The position numbers were made by a program, and so were the translations under genes. The notes beneath the pieces are model-generated. The model was not told the origin of the DNA, made no database searches, and was given only the letters and a program-made list of their open reading frames with translations. From NCBI GenBank assembly GCA_947650285.1, contig CANTFL010001446.1:733001-797000 (forward strand): 64,000 nt of DNA, written 5' to 3'. Origin of the DNA: Hyaloperonospora brassicae (taxonomy: Eukaryota > Oomycota > Peronosporomycetes > Peronosporales > Peronosporaceae). Shown here one piece after another: positions 9,989-20,200 of this stretch (within the stretch, counting starts at the first letter, position 1; each line of letters opens with the position of its first letter).

Positions 9989-11958
9989 ATGGAAAGTGAC
10001 CATCGGCGTCTCGTGGCGCGCGGGCGTTGGAGGTGGCGCCTTTATGCGGCTCTGGTGGCGGGCAGAGTCCTCGGGAGCGTCATGCTGCTTGGTATGGTGC
10101 ACCCCGATGAGTTCTTCCAGAGCCAAGAGGTCGTCGCGCGGCACTTTTTGTCGCAACACAGTGTTGTGCGGCGCGAGTTGGTCCTGCCGTGGGAGTTTGA
10201 GCTGCCAGCGCCCAACCGTTCGATTGTCATTCCGTACGGTGTTTTTCTTGCGCATATAGGAGTGAAATTGGTGGTGAGGACATCGTGTGAGATTTGGTGG
10301 TGGCTCTAACTTGCGGTCGTGTGCAGTGCGCTGATCGTAGGAGCACCGTACAAGATTCTGGACCTTTTCAACGTCAAGCTGACGGGATGGCTGTTGCTCG
10401 TGACGCCGAGATTGCTGCTCTGTCTCTTGTCGTTTACGTTCGATGTCGTGCTGTATCGCATTGTGGGGCAAACGAGTTGCGACCAGAACGCAGCGGATAG
10501 ACGGGAGAAGCAGGAGAAGGCGCTGCTCCTATTTGCCAGCTCGTGGCCGACATTCGTGCTCCTGTGTCGACCGTTTTCTAACACTCTAGAGTCTTTGGTA
10601 CTCGCGCTTTGCTTTGCAGTGTTATTCCTAGCCGATCCAGTGAGTGCTGCTGCATTTGGCTCGCTTTTGTGTTGTCTCATTTCGTTTGACTTTTGCACTG
10701 ACGCTCTGTTCATCAGCACCGACGGGTTTTGTGCGGCGTAGTGCACGTACAGACTGTTCTTCTTGGCAGTTTGTTGGCAGTGGGCGTGTTCACGCGATTT
10801 ACCTTTCCAGCGTTTTTCTTTCCGCTTGGCCTGGAGCTAGTGCGACAGCAAGATGCGCTGCTACTCGAGGCAGCACGGAAGAAAGAGGATGCGCGTGCGT
10901 CTTTGCTTGTGCGCCGCTTGACGTCGACACTTGATGTAATCTTGCAGGGAGTTGTGGCGTTTTTGATCTGGGCGGTCCTCTTTGTTGTCGTGGACACCGT
11001 GTTCTACCGGCCAGATGTGTTTAGTGGTGAGAGCAACAGCGTGTCGCTACTGAAGATCATTGCAAGGAATACTGTGATCGCACCGCTGAATAATCTGCTG
11101 TACAACATTCAGTATGACAACTTGGAATTACATGGAGTGCACCCGCGGGTGACGCACTTGGCTTTGAACATGCCCATGCTTTTCGGACCACTGTTTTTCA
11201 TTTTCCTGGTGCAATGTTTGCGGTTCCCCGATCGCACAGTTTTTGGTACTGCATGCGTGCTCTTTCCACTGGCATGCTTGTCACTGGCTCCGCATCAAGA
11301 GCCAAGATTTATGCTGCCAGCTATTGTTCCGCTGCATATTTTCGCAGTCTCGAACGGCAGTATGAGCACGTTTCGCTTTTTGACTGAGCACAAGCTTGGA
11401 ATGCTGCTATGGTTCGTGTTTAACTTCGCGCTGACGCTCTTCTTCGGCGTTTTGCACCAAGGAGGCGTCGTGCCAATGCTGCTATCGCTATCCTCGATGG
11501 CTTCGAGTTCAGTGGAGAGCCCTGTCACCTCTGCAAGTTGGCTGACGAACACGGTATGCGACTTCGATGGCGCCGACAAAGTTGCTATGCAGATGCTCGG
11601 TTTAGTGCCGCTCGTGTTTGCAAAGACCTACATGCCCCCGCGCTTTCTGCTCGCTGGCATGACAGCATCGTCTGCGTTTCGAGTGATCGACCTTGCTGGA
11701 AAAAACACTGTGCATGACCTCGTCGAGTCGTTGGGTGGCAACAACGCAGACCAGATGTCTGCAGAACACGAAGTCACGATGTTTATGGTGCTGCCTGCAA
11801 GCGTCGACCTCAGAGACATGATGCCCGAAGTGTTCATATCACTCTCGAGAATGTCGAGGTTGGGTCGATGTTTTCCCCACGTATCAACTGAAGACTTTGC
11901 GCTTGACAAGCCATTGTCACTGGAGTTGTATGCAGTGACACTGACGACAAAGTCATGA
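9989..11958 (+). CDS. SMP3: GPI mannosyltransferase 4 (SMP3/PIG-Z family, GT22), three exons
   Basis: Multi-pass ER membrane enzyme that adds the fourth, side-branch mannose to the GPI anchor precursor using dolichol-phosphate-mannose. Proposed exons are 9989-10284, 10327-10639 and 10717-11958, giving 616 residues, close to family size. HPDEFFQS at residues 38-45 is the acidic luminal-loop motif of GT22 enzymes, and HQEPRFMLP near residue 397 is the PIG-Z-type version of the second conserved motif. GVFTRFTFP lies just after the second junction. Intron 2 (10640-10716) has GTGAGT and CAG ends and keeps frame in phase 0. Intron 1 is less certain: the best donor by sequence (GTGAGG, 10274) breaks the frame, while GTGTGA at 10285 with CAG at 10326 keeps it but gives an intron of only 42 bp with a CTAAC branch-like site. 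The closely related PIG-B has different motif versions. Confidence 0.88.
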
Positions 11959-12317
11959 CCAGCTTTCCTCGAGCTCGCAGAAAGAGGCGAAACGAACTGC
12001 GGCACACGATCCTGCGACTCATTTATCCCACATCTCTGTTGTCGTCGATCGATCGATCGAGGATTGAAGCCAAACGATGTACTGGAAATGTTCAGGAAGC
12101 GCAGCGTAGACACACAATATCGACTATTGCCAGGTCCAAAGATGTACAAGACGACCAATTACGTAATCAGTTGACAATGGTAAAGAACAGACTATTAATC
12201 GTTAAGCGGTACATGCTCGTACTTTCATGGCCAGCGATTGATCCGATTGATCCGATCGATCCGATCGAATACGTCGTCTGAATCCCTCGCTTTACTGACG
12301 TCCTCCTCCCTCCAGCC
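11959..12317. other. Intergenic region with GATC/GATCC short repeats
   Basis: It separates the convergent-spaced ends of SMP3 and ADE2. It holds GATCGATCGATC at about 12046-12060 and an interrupted GATTGATCC/GATCGATCC repeat at about 12236-12268, just upstream of ADE2. No gene is seen. Confidence 0.6.
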
Positions 12318-14198
12318 ATGGCTAAAAGACCCAGTTTTTATCCCACTGGTCGTCGTCGTCACCCACCCACCCATCCACCCATGCCTGTCCTGACCACCCC
12401 CGCGAGTGGACGCGCGCCGCCCGTCGTGGGCGTGCTAGGCGGCGGCCAGCTCGGCCGCATGATGGCGAACGCCGCGCACCGTCTGGGCCTTCAGGTCATC
12501 GTGCTCGATCCACTGGGCGCTGCGTCTCCGGCCGGTCAAATGGGCCTCGACGCGGTCGCCGGCAGCCTCACGGCCGAGGCCGACATTGCGAACTTAGCCA
12601 CTAAGTGCGACATCTTGACCGTCGAGATTGAGCACGTGAACGCCACTTGTCTCGCCCAGTTACAGGACCGGAACGAAGCGACGCAGTTGCTCGGCGTCCA
12701 CCCGTCGCCCGCGACGATTGCGCTGATCCAGGACAAGTACCAGCAGAAGCTGTTCTTCACGCAGGTGCAGGACGTCCGTGTGGCGCCGTTTGAGCTCGTG
12801 CCGTCGCTCGCCGTCGCTCGTCAAGTTGGTGAGGCGTTTGGCTATCCCTATATGCTCAAGTCGCGTCGATTGGCCTACGACGGACGTGGCAATGTCGTTG
12901 TGACGAAGGAGAAGGACTTGAAGAGCGCGTTTGAAGCACTGGGGGCCACGCTGTTGGCACAGGGTCGGGCCCTCGACGACTGTGCGGACGACGACGACGA
13001 GCAGCAGCAGCAGCAGCTCGAGCTCGAGACGCACCAGTTGTACGCCGAGAAGTGGGTCCCGTTTGTCAAAGAGCTCGCGGTCATGGTGGTCAAAGGCGTG
13101 GACGACGACGTGCGGGCGTACCCGGTGGTCGAGACCACGCAGCGGAACAGCATTTGTGATACAGTGCTGGCGCCCGCACAGGTTCCTGGTGACGTGATCA
13201 AACGTGCTCGGGACATGGCGCTAGCAGCGGTTGCCGAGCTGGAAGGTCGGGGTATTTACGGCGTTGAGCTGTTCCTCACGGCTGCGGGGGAGGTGCTGCT
13301 GAATGAAATTGCTCCGCGGCCGCACAACTCGGGCCACTATACGATCGAGGCATGCGAAACCGACCAGTTTGAACAACACCTGCGTGCCGTGACGGGCTTA
13401 CCGCTTGGCAGCTGTGTCATGCGTGTACCAGCGGCGCTCATGGTGAATGTACTGGGCGATGCGTCGTCATCTGAAGACGTGAGCTTTTCGCTACTTCGCA
13501 ATAGTTTGAACATCCCCGGTGCTGCGGCGCACTTTTATGGAAAAGCGGGAGTGCGTCCTGGACGGAAGCTCGGACACGTGACGATCACGGCGCCGAACCT
13601 CGAAGAGCTGACGAAGCGCGCGACGGCTCTATCGCCTGAGTGTGCCAAGAGCTCGGGACTGCTGAAGCTCGAGCGCAAGCCACTGGTGGGTATTGTCATG
13701 GGCTCGGACTCGGATCTCCCTACCATGGCAGCAGCCGCGGACATGCTGGAGAAGTTTGGTGTACCCTACGAGCTTACGATCGTGTCGGCCCACCGCACCC
13801 CGTTGCGTATGTACGAGTACGCCCAGAGCGCTGCCTCGCGCGGTCTCAAGGTCATTATCGCTGGTGCTGGCGGTGCGGCTCATTTGCCAGGTATGATTGC
13901 TGCGTTGACGCCTTTGCCTGTCGTTGGTGTGCCCGTGAAGACGTCGACGCTCAACGGTAAAGACTCGCTGCTGAGCATTGTGCAAATGCCCCGTGGTGTG
14001 CCAGTCGCCACCGTTGCCATTGGCAACTCGACGAATGCTGGTCTGCTGGCTGTTCGGATCCTCAGCGCTGGAGACTCGTCGCTTCTCGAAGCTATGGCGA
14101 CGTTTCTCGAGACGCAGACGCGCGAGGTTGACGACAAGATCGAGACGATGGCTACCAGCGGGTGGAAGGAGTTTCTCCAGAACATGAAGAAGCGCTAG
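12318..14198 (+). CDS. ADE2: Phosphoribosylaminoimidazole carboxylase, PurK-PurE fusion
   Basis: Purine synthesis enzyme converting AIR to CAIR. It has 626 residues. The N-terminal PurK ATP-grasp part starts with [20 protein letters not shown] and contains [18 protein letters not shown]. The C-terminal PurE mutase part begins near residue 455 with [12 protein letters not shown], followed by SAHRTP and [11 protein letters not shown], the substrate-binding motifs. An Asp/Gln/Glu-rich insert (about residues 220-238, bases 12975-13030) sits in the ATP-grasp domain. The ATG at 12318 has good context but adds about 21 basic residues; the ATG at 12381 ([10 protein letters not shown]) starts closer to the conserved core and may be the real one. 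No intron is needed. The ADE2-type fusion is known from fungi. Confidence 0.95.
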   Translation: MAKRPSFYPTGRRRHPPTHPPMPVLTTPASGRAPPVVGVLGGGQLGRMMANAAHRLGLQVIVLDPLGAASPAGQMGLDAVAGSLTAEADIANLATKCDILTVEIEHVNATCLAQLQDRNEATQLLGVHPSPATIALIQDKYQQKLFFTQVQDVRVAPFELVPSLAVARQVGEAFGYPYMLKSRRLAYDGRGNVVVTKEKDLKSAFEALGATLLAQGRALDDCADDDDEQQQQQLELETHQLYAEKWVPFVKELAVMVVKGVDDDVRAYPVVETTQRNSICDTVLAPAQVPGDVIKRARDMALAAVAELEGRGIYGVELFLTAAGEVLLNEIAPRPHNSGHYTIEACETDQFEQHLRAVTGLPLGSCVMRVPAALMVNVLGDASSSEDVSFSLLRNSLNIPGAAAHFYGKAGVRPGRKLGHVTITAPNLEELTKRATALSPECAKSSGLLKLERKPLVGIVMGSDSDLPTMAAAADMLEKFGVPYELTIVSAHRTPLRMYEYAQSAASRGLKVIIAGAGGAAHLPGMIAALTPLPVVGVPVKTSTLNGKDSLLSIVQMPRGVPVATVAIGNSTNAGLLAVRILSAGDSSLLEAMATFLETQTREVDDKIETMATSGWKEFLQNMKKR

Positions 14199-14319
14199 CT
14201 GAGTAGCTAGCTACTAGGAAAAGGCAAAAGCTCGGCTTGAACGTCAACAAGAAGGAGTTTTTCTGTATTCCTGGCACTGGTTGTGAAGAGGCCTTTTGGC
14301 GGTCGAGCCTCGTGCCGGT

Positions 14320-16158
14320 CTACTTGTGTTTCTTCAGCTTCAGATGCTTTAGCTGATTCTTTAGCGCCTTAGGCGTCTGTTTGTTCTGCCGCACGACGCT
14401 CTGCTCGATGTTCGTGCTGCCGTGAGCTGCCACGTTACGCCAATAGAGCAGACCGGCCAAACTCACGCCAAACGTGACAAAGCTGAGGAACCAGATGACA
14501 AAGCCGAGCGCGGCCTCGTAGAATTCGGCAGTGAGCACGGGGAACTCACTCATGCCACGCACGAACGGCGTCACAGTCGCCGAGGTGAGGTCATGGCCAA
14601 GCCGAAAGCCGCCAAAGTTTGGCAGTGTCGTTGCGTCCGGTAGGACAGTCATCGAAGCAGCGTGGAGCGTTGTTGGCGTGAGCGCAGCAGGAATCGAAAG
14701 ACCCGGTGCCACACGCTGCACGAGCCACACGAGCGCACTGGAAAAGCCGAGAGACGTCGCCGTTTGCTTCATCAAAAGTTGCACCGACGCCAGCAATGCA
14801 CATACAGGCGCCAGGTACTGCAGGGCGATGATCGGCACGTAGTTGAACTGGATCCGCACTTTGCTCTGCAGGAGCGCTCCGTCGACTACGCCGGGACGAC
14901 CCACGAGCGACGCCATCACCTCGCGAGGCTCGAGCAAAAAGTGCTGGACGTAGCTCCGGAAGCACAGCAAGCGCACGAGACACGCGGTGAAGACGACGTA
15001 GAGTCGAAGCGTGTGGAACTGCGACTCGGTGAGACTGTACCATTGCCAGACACGGGACGTGGTCGCTGCAGTGTCGAGTCCCAGGAGCACGTCGTCCTGC
15101 AGGCAATCGCGCGTGAGAGCGCGTGGCGAGCACTTTACCAGTTCACGAGGTACCAGCACGTGCTTGGAGAGCTGCGGTACCCACAGCGCACAGATGAGGA
15201 CTGGGAAGAACAGGTTGAGATGCAGCAGCAGCTTCTTTCCCCGCGAGTGCCGCTTGTCGTTGACCATCTCCGAGTACATGCGTGCAAACCGGAACGACGG
15301 CAGGAACGTCGTGCACGTAAAGACGCCAGCGACCAGCGCACACGTGAGAAACAGCAAAACCTTTGCCGCTTCAGCGATTGGTGCAATGTTGACAAAGTCA
15401 GCGTCCATGAACCCCACGGCGCGGAGTATTAGGGCCAGTCGCGCGCCCACGAGATGAGCGGCGCGCTCCAGGTCAAAGTCGAGCATCTCCTTGGGGGACA
15501 GGATGACAAAGCCCGCAAGCACGAGCCCGACAAAGCCAATGGCGAGGCCCAAGCGTGCCTCGTAGCCTGCCCAGCCTTGAGCAAAGTGCAGCTGCAAGGG
15601 GAACCACAGCGCCACGAGCAGAGCCGACAGCAACGTGTACGTGGCGACGTCGACGTTGGCGGCAGCGCTGTTGTTGTTGTTGCTGTTTACCTGGTCGTCG
15701 GTCGTCGCCGACGTGAGCCAGTGCGCGGCAAACGTCCCGACCGCGCCGCTCCAGTAGCCCACAGAGCTCGAGGACACGAGCACCACGAGCATCTCGTAGA
15801 GCTCAAAGAAGAGCGCCTGGTTGAACACCCCGGGCTCGGTCTTGGCCACGCGGACGTAGAACTGGTCCAACTTGTCGGCGGCACTGAGCGGGTGGCCGCT
15901 GCCGGTCGCTGTCGTGGCGCCTTTGGGCGGCGGGTGGCCATTGAGCGTCGCAATGAGCGCGTCTTCCGGCGGCAAGAAGAACGTCAGGCCATTGAGCAGC
16001 CACGACGCCAAGCTCAAGTGGCTGCGTAGACGCAGCTGCGCAAACACGAGCAAGAAGGTGGCCACGACCACGGGCGACAACAGCATGACGGGCCACGAGC
16101 GGCTGGTTTCGACAGTAAAGGGCCAGGGCAGCCCCGGCGAGCGCTGCTGTCCAGTCAT
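14320..16158 (-). CDS. TMEM161-like multi-pass membrane protein
   Basis: A 612-residue protein with roughly eight to ten hydrophobic segments. Three regions fit the TMEM161A/B family: EAAKVLLFLTCALVAGVFTC with the following FLPSFRFARM, KKLLLHLNLFFPVLICALWV, and KVRIQFNYVPIIALQYLAPV, which parallels the conserved IYCYVTVVSLQYLTP block. It is longer than animal members (about 480-490) because of an N-terminal extension and low-complexity N/A and P/G stretches. The open frame runs on to 16641, but the ATG at 16158 (MTGQQRSPGLPW) is chosen because upstream codons overlap the divergent RRP4. The molecular function of the family is unclear. Confidence 0.75.
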   Translation of the reverse strand: MTGQQRSPGLPWPFTVETSRSWPVMLLSPVVVATFLLVFAQLRLRSHLSLASWLLNGLTFFLPPEDALIATLNGHPPPKGATTATGSGHPLSAADKLDQFYVRVAKTEPGVFNQALFFELYEMLVVLVSSSSVGYWSGAVGTFAAHWLTSATTDDQVNSNNNNSAAANVDVATYTLLSALLVALWFPLQLHFAQGWAGYEARLGLAIGFVGLVLAGFVILSPKEMLDFDLERAAHLVGARLALILRAVGFMDADFVNIAPIAEAAKVLLFLTCALVAGVFTCTTFLPSFRFARMYSEMVNDKRHSRGKKLLLHLNLFFPVLICALWVPQLSKHVLVPRELVKCSPRALTRDCLQDDVLLGLDTAATTSRVWQWYSLTESQFHTLRLYVVFTACLVRLLCFRSYVQHFLLEPREVMASLVGRPGVVDGALLQSKVRIQFNYVPIIALQYLAPVCALLASVQLLMKQTATSLGFSSALVWLVQRVAPGLSIPAALTPTTLHAASMTVLPDATTLPNFGGFRLGHDLTSATVTPFVRGMSEFPVLTAEFYEAALGFVIWFLSFVTFGVSLAGLLYWRNVAAHGSTNIEQSVVRQNKQTPKALKNQLKHLKLKKHK

Positions 16159-16201
16159 TTTATGTAGCCAATTCCCCCCCACCCAACGGTCGCCGCTAGT
16201 T
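16159..16201. promoter_or_regulatory. 43-bp divergent intergenic region
   Basis: The only DNA between the start codons of the TMEM161-like gene (minus) and RRP4 (plus). Any promoter must be shared or lie inside the opposite gene's coding sequence. It includes a short C-run; no TATA box is obvious. Confidence 0.5.
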
Positions 16202-17083
16202 ATGGAGATCCGCGTGCAGTCTATCAGAGCGTTGGCCGCTGCAGCAGACGCGGTTGACCATGACGACATGGCGCTCGAGCACGCTGTGCTGGTCACGCCT
16301 GGCGACGTGATCACAACGGACACGACGGCGTTCCTCCGCGGCCACGGCACGTACTTGAGCGCCTCGAATGAGCTCGTGGCCAGCGTGGCCGGCGTCGTGG
16401 AGAAGGTGAACCAGCTCATTACCGTGCGGCCGCTCGTGTCGCGGTACATTGGCGAAGTCGGCGACCTCGTGGTCGGTCGCGTCACGGACGTGGCGAGCAA
16501 ACGGTGGAAAGTCGACGTGAACGGCCAGCAAGACGCGAGTTTGCTCTTGAGCTCCGTGACGCTGCCGGGGGGCGACCAGCGACGTCGGACGTACGCCGAC
16601 CAGCTGCAGATGCGCACGCTGTTTGTCGAGAACGACCTCATCTCGGCCGAGATCCAGGAAGTCCGCTACGACGGGTCGCTGAGTCTCCACACGCGCAGTC
16701 TGCGCTACGGCAAACTCGAGAACGGGCAGTTTGTGGCCGTGGCCGCGCCGCTGGTCAAGCGGATGAAACAGCACATGGTGACGCTGGCGGACATTGGCAT
16801 TGACGTGATCCTCGGCACGAACGGCTACGTGTGGGTCTCGCGAACGATGGCGGCAGTGGGAGACGATCGAGCTGGGGAAGACACGACGAGCAGCATGGAG
16901 ACGCGCGTGGAAGTGCTGACGGTTAAACGACAAGTGCACGCTGCGACGCCAATGAGCGTGGAAGACCGTCGAAAGATTGCACGGGTGGCACAGGCGCTAC
17001 TGCGGCTGAATGAGCACTTTCGGATGATCACGCCCGAGAGCATCATGACGACGTATGAGCTCTTGGAATCGCAAGGACGATGA
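16202..17083 (+). CDS. RRP4: Exosome complex component RRP4
   Basis: 293-residue RNA-binding cap subunit of the nuclear and cytoplasmic RNA exosome, which degrades and trims RNA 3' ends. The N-terminal LVTPGDVITTDTTAFLRGHG block is the family signature. An S1 domain follows (VGDLVVGRVTDVASKRWKVD), then a KH-like domain containing GTNGYVWVSR, the counterpart of the GxNG motif. The length fits the family (about 270-300). The frame is open upstream to 15872, but the ATG at 16202 starts just before the conserved region and upstream sequence is antisense to the divergent gene. A short GA repeat follows the stop. Confidence 0.93.
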   Translation: MEIRVQSIRALAAAADAVDHDDMALEHAVLVTPGDVITTDTTAFLRGHGTYLSASNELVASVAGVVEKVNQLITVRPLVSRYIGEVGDLVVGRVTDVASKRWKVDVNGQQDASLLLSSVTLPGGDQRRRTYADQLQMRTLFVENDLISAEIQEVRYDGSLSLHTRSLRYGKLENGQFVAVAAPLVKRMKQHMVTLADIGIDVILGTNGYVWVSRTMAAVGDDRAGEDTTSSMETRVEVLTVKRQVHAATPMSVEDRRKIARVAQALLRLNEHFRMITPESIMTTYELLESQGR

Positions 17084-17094
17084 GGAGGACGAGC

Positions 17095-17096
<2 letters not shown>

Positions 17097-17137
<41 letters not shown>

Positions 17138-17140
17138 AGA
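17097..17140. repeat. (GA)n microsatellite
   Basis: A run of GA dinucleotides passing into GAAGAAGGAG just after the RRP4 stop codon. It may lie in the 3' UTR. Confidence 0.9.
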
Positions 17141-17238
17141 AGGAGAAGCTCAAGCTGATGATAACAAGCGCGTGCGTCTGTGTACGAAAGCTCGTGTTTG
17201 ATCAACGTGTTTTGCTACCTGTCAACAGCTTTCAGCTC

Positions 17239-20200
17239 TCACGTTTCCGTCATCCGGCAGCTCACGTCAGCGCTCGACTTGCTCTCTTCGCTACGGCGAT
17301 AGCTTCCTGAGCTGAATGTGGCGTCTTGGCGAACGTTGGGTTCTGTGCTGGATCTGTTCTCATCGCGAGCTTGATGTTTCGTGTCGCCCTTGCCTGCTGC
17401 ATCGCGACGCTCACTTCCTTCGCTGGTTGTGCCCTTGTCGTCGTGTTCACTAGCTTCAGTGGTGATGCCTTTGCCATTGAGTCCGCTTGCTTCGCTGATG
17501 ATGCCTTTGCCATTGTGCTCGTTTGCTTCAGTAGTATGGCTCGTGCCATTGTGCATGCTTGCTTCACTGGTGATGCCTCCAATTTTGTGCCCAATCGCTT
17601 CACTGCTGATGCCTTTGCCATTGTGCTCGTTTGCTTCGCTGCTGATGCTCGTACCATTGTGTCCGCTTGCTTCGCTGGTGATGCTCGTACCGTTATGGAT
17701 GCTTGCTTCACTGCTGATGCTCGTACCATTTACGCTTGCTTCGCTGGTGATGCCTTTGCCACTGTGTGCGCTTGCTTCAGTGGTGATGCCTTCGCCATTG
17801 TATACGCTTGCTTCAGTGGTGATGCCTTTGCCACTGTGTGCACTTTCTTCAGTGGTGATGCCTTTGCCATTGTGCTCGTTTGCTTCGCTGCTGATGCCTT
17901 TGCCATTGTGTATGGTTGCTTCAGTGGTGATGCCTTTGCCATTGTGCTCGCTTGCTTCGCTGGCGATGCCTTCGCCATTGTGTGCACTTGCTTCAGTGGT
18001 GATGCCTTTGCCACTGTGTGCACTTGCTTCAGTGGTGATGCCTTTGCCATTGTGCTCGCTTGCTTCGCTGCTGTTGTGCTCGCTTGCTTCGCTGCTGATG
18101 GTCTTACCATTGTGCTGTTCGCTGCTGATATTCGTACCATCGAGCGCGCTTGCTTGGCTTTTGATGCCTTGGCCATTGTGCTCGCTAGCGTCATTGCCGA
18201 TGCCTTTACCATAGTGCTCGCTTGCCACACTGCTGGTGGCCCCATCATTGCGCTCGCTTGCTTCACTGGTGATGTCGTTGCCATTGTGCTCGCTTGCTTC
18301 GTTGGTGATACTCGTACCATTGTGCTTGCTAGCGTCACTGCCGATGCCTTTGCCATTGTGCTCGCTTGCTTCACTGCTGATGCCTTCTTTGCTGTGCTCG
18401 CTTGCTTCACTGCTGATGCCTTCTTTGTTGTGCTCGCTTGCTTTACTGATGATGCCTTCCCAATTTTGCTGGCGTCCATCGCTGCCAATGCTTTCGTCGT
18501 TGTACTTGCCTGCATCACCGCCGATGCTTTCATTACCATTGTGCTCACGTCCTTCGCTGTTGATACTTTTACCATTGTGCTTGCCTTCTTCAATGGTGAC
18601 GCCTTCGCTGTTCTGTCCGCTAGCTCCACTCGCAACGCCTTGACCATTGTGTTCTCTCGCGTCTCTCATTCCTTTACCATTGTGCTCTGACGCTTTGCTG
18701 TCGACGCTTTCGACGCTTTCGTCAACAGTGTGCTTGCTTGCTTTGCTGATAATGCCTTCGCCGTTGTTCTGGATTGCGCTGCCGTCGATTCCTGCACCAT
18801 TTTGCTTGCGAAGTTCGCTTTCGACGCTTTTGCTTGTGTGCTCGCTTGCTTTGCTGCCAATTCCTTCACCATTTCCTTTGCCTGCTTCACCGCCGGTGCT
18901 TCCACCTGCTTCGCTACCGATGCTTGTGCCATTGCGTTCGTTTGCTTCACTGCTCTGACCGCTACCCTTGCTTCCTTCGCTGTCGCCACCGTTGCCTTCG
19001 TATTTTTCGCTGTCGCTGGTGGTACCATCGCCATCATCACCGTTCCCTTTGCTTTCGTCGCGGCGACTGCCTTCATCAACATGGTTGCTTCCTTCAGTCT
19101 TCTCCTGACTGCCTTTGCTATCTTCGCCGTTACCGGCGCTTTCTTCTCCCTCTTCGCCTTCTCCTTCTTCGCCTTCTTCTTCTTCGCCTTCTTCACCAAC
19201 TCCACTGTTACCTTCGCTTTCTTCGCTATCGTCATCTTCATCGGCGTTTTCTTCACTATCATCATCGTCGTCTGCATTTTCTTCACTGCCCTCGACGCCA
19301 CTCTTGCTCTCTTCGCTGCCTTCAACGCCACTCTTGCTCTCTTCGCTGCCTTCAACGCCGCTCTTGCTCTCTTCACTGCCTTCGACGCCGCTCTTGCTCT
19401 CTTCACTACCTTCGACGCCATTCTTGCTCTCTTCACTGCCTTCAACGCCACTCTTGCTCTCTTCACTATCATCATCGTCGTCTGCATTTTCTTCACTGCC
19501 CTCGACGCCACTCTTGCTCTCTTCACTGCCTTCAACGCCACTCTTGCTCTCTTCGCTGCCTTCAACGCCACTCTTGCTCTCTTCGCTGCCTTCAACGCCG
19601 CTCTTGCTCTCTTCACTGCCTTCGACGCCGCTCTTGCTCTCTTCACTGCCTTCGACGCCATTCTTGCTCTCTTCACTGCCTTCAACGCCACTCTTGCTCT
19701 CTTCGCTACCTTCAACGCCGCTCTTGCTCTCTTCACTGCCTCCGACGCCACTCTTGCTCTCTTCACTGCTCTCAACGCCACCCTTGCTCTCTTCATTGTC
19801 TCCTTCGCTTTCTTCGCTTCCTTCTTCGTCTCCTTCGCTTCCTTCGCTTCCTTCTTCGTCTCCTTCGCTTCCTTCTTCGTCACTGTCGCTGTCGCTGTCG
19901 CTGTCGCTATCACTGTCGCTGTCACTGTCGCTGTCTTCGCTATCCTCTTCTTCTTTTGCCTCCTCCTCATTCGTTTCTTCGTTGGCAACAGTGCTAGAGG
20001 CAGCATCGTCCCCCTCAATTGGCTCCAGTGGTGGAGCCATCGTGCCGCTTTCATCTGTGACTCGTGCTTCGAAGGTTCCGTCATGAACCGGCAGTGACTC
20101 AACGGTAGACGCAGCACTTGCTCGTGGCACGGTCAATGCGACTTCGCTGAGAGCTCGCAACGAGGGTCGAGAACGATCAGCTCTCGTCAATGCAGCCTGT

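Noticed and set aside
14591..15457. Frames of 150-256 codons overlapping the TMEM161-like gene
   Set aside because: Antisense or shifted shadows of a GC-rich coding sequence.
16159..16641. N-terminal extension of the TMEM161-like frame to 16641
   Set aside because: It would run antisense through RRP4, and the conserved membrane protein begins naturally at 16158.
17326..20097. Long open frames (about 450 codons each) on the strand opposite the repeat-protein gene
   Set aside because: They follow from the periodic 36-bp and 30-bp coding repeats, which leave several frames free of stops. They have no signal for a real start or domain.
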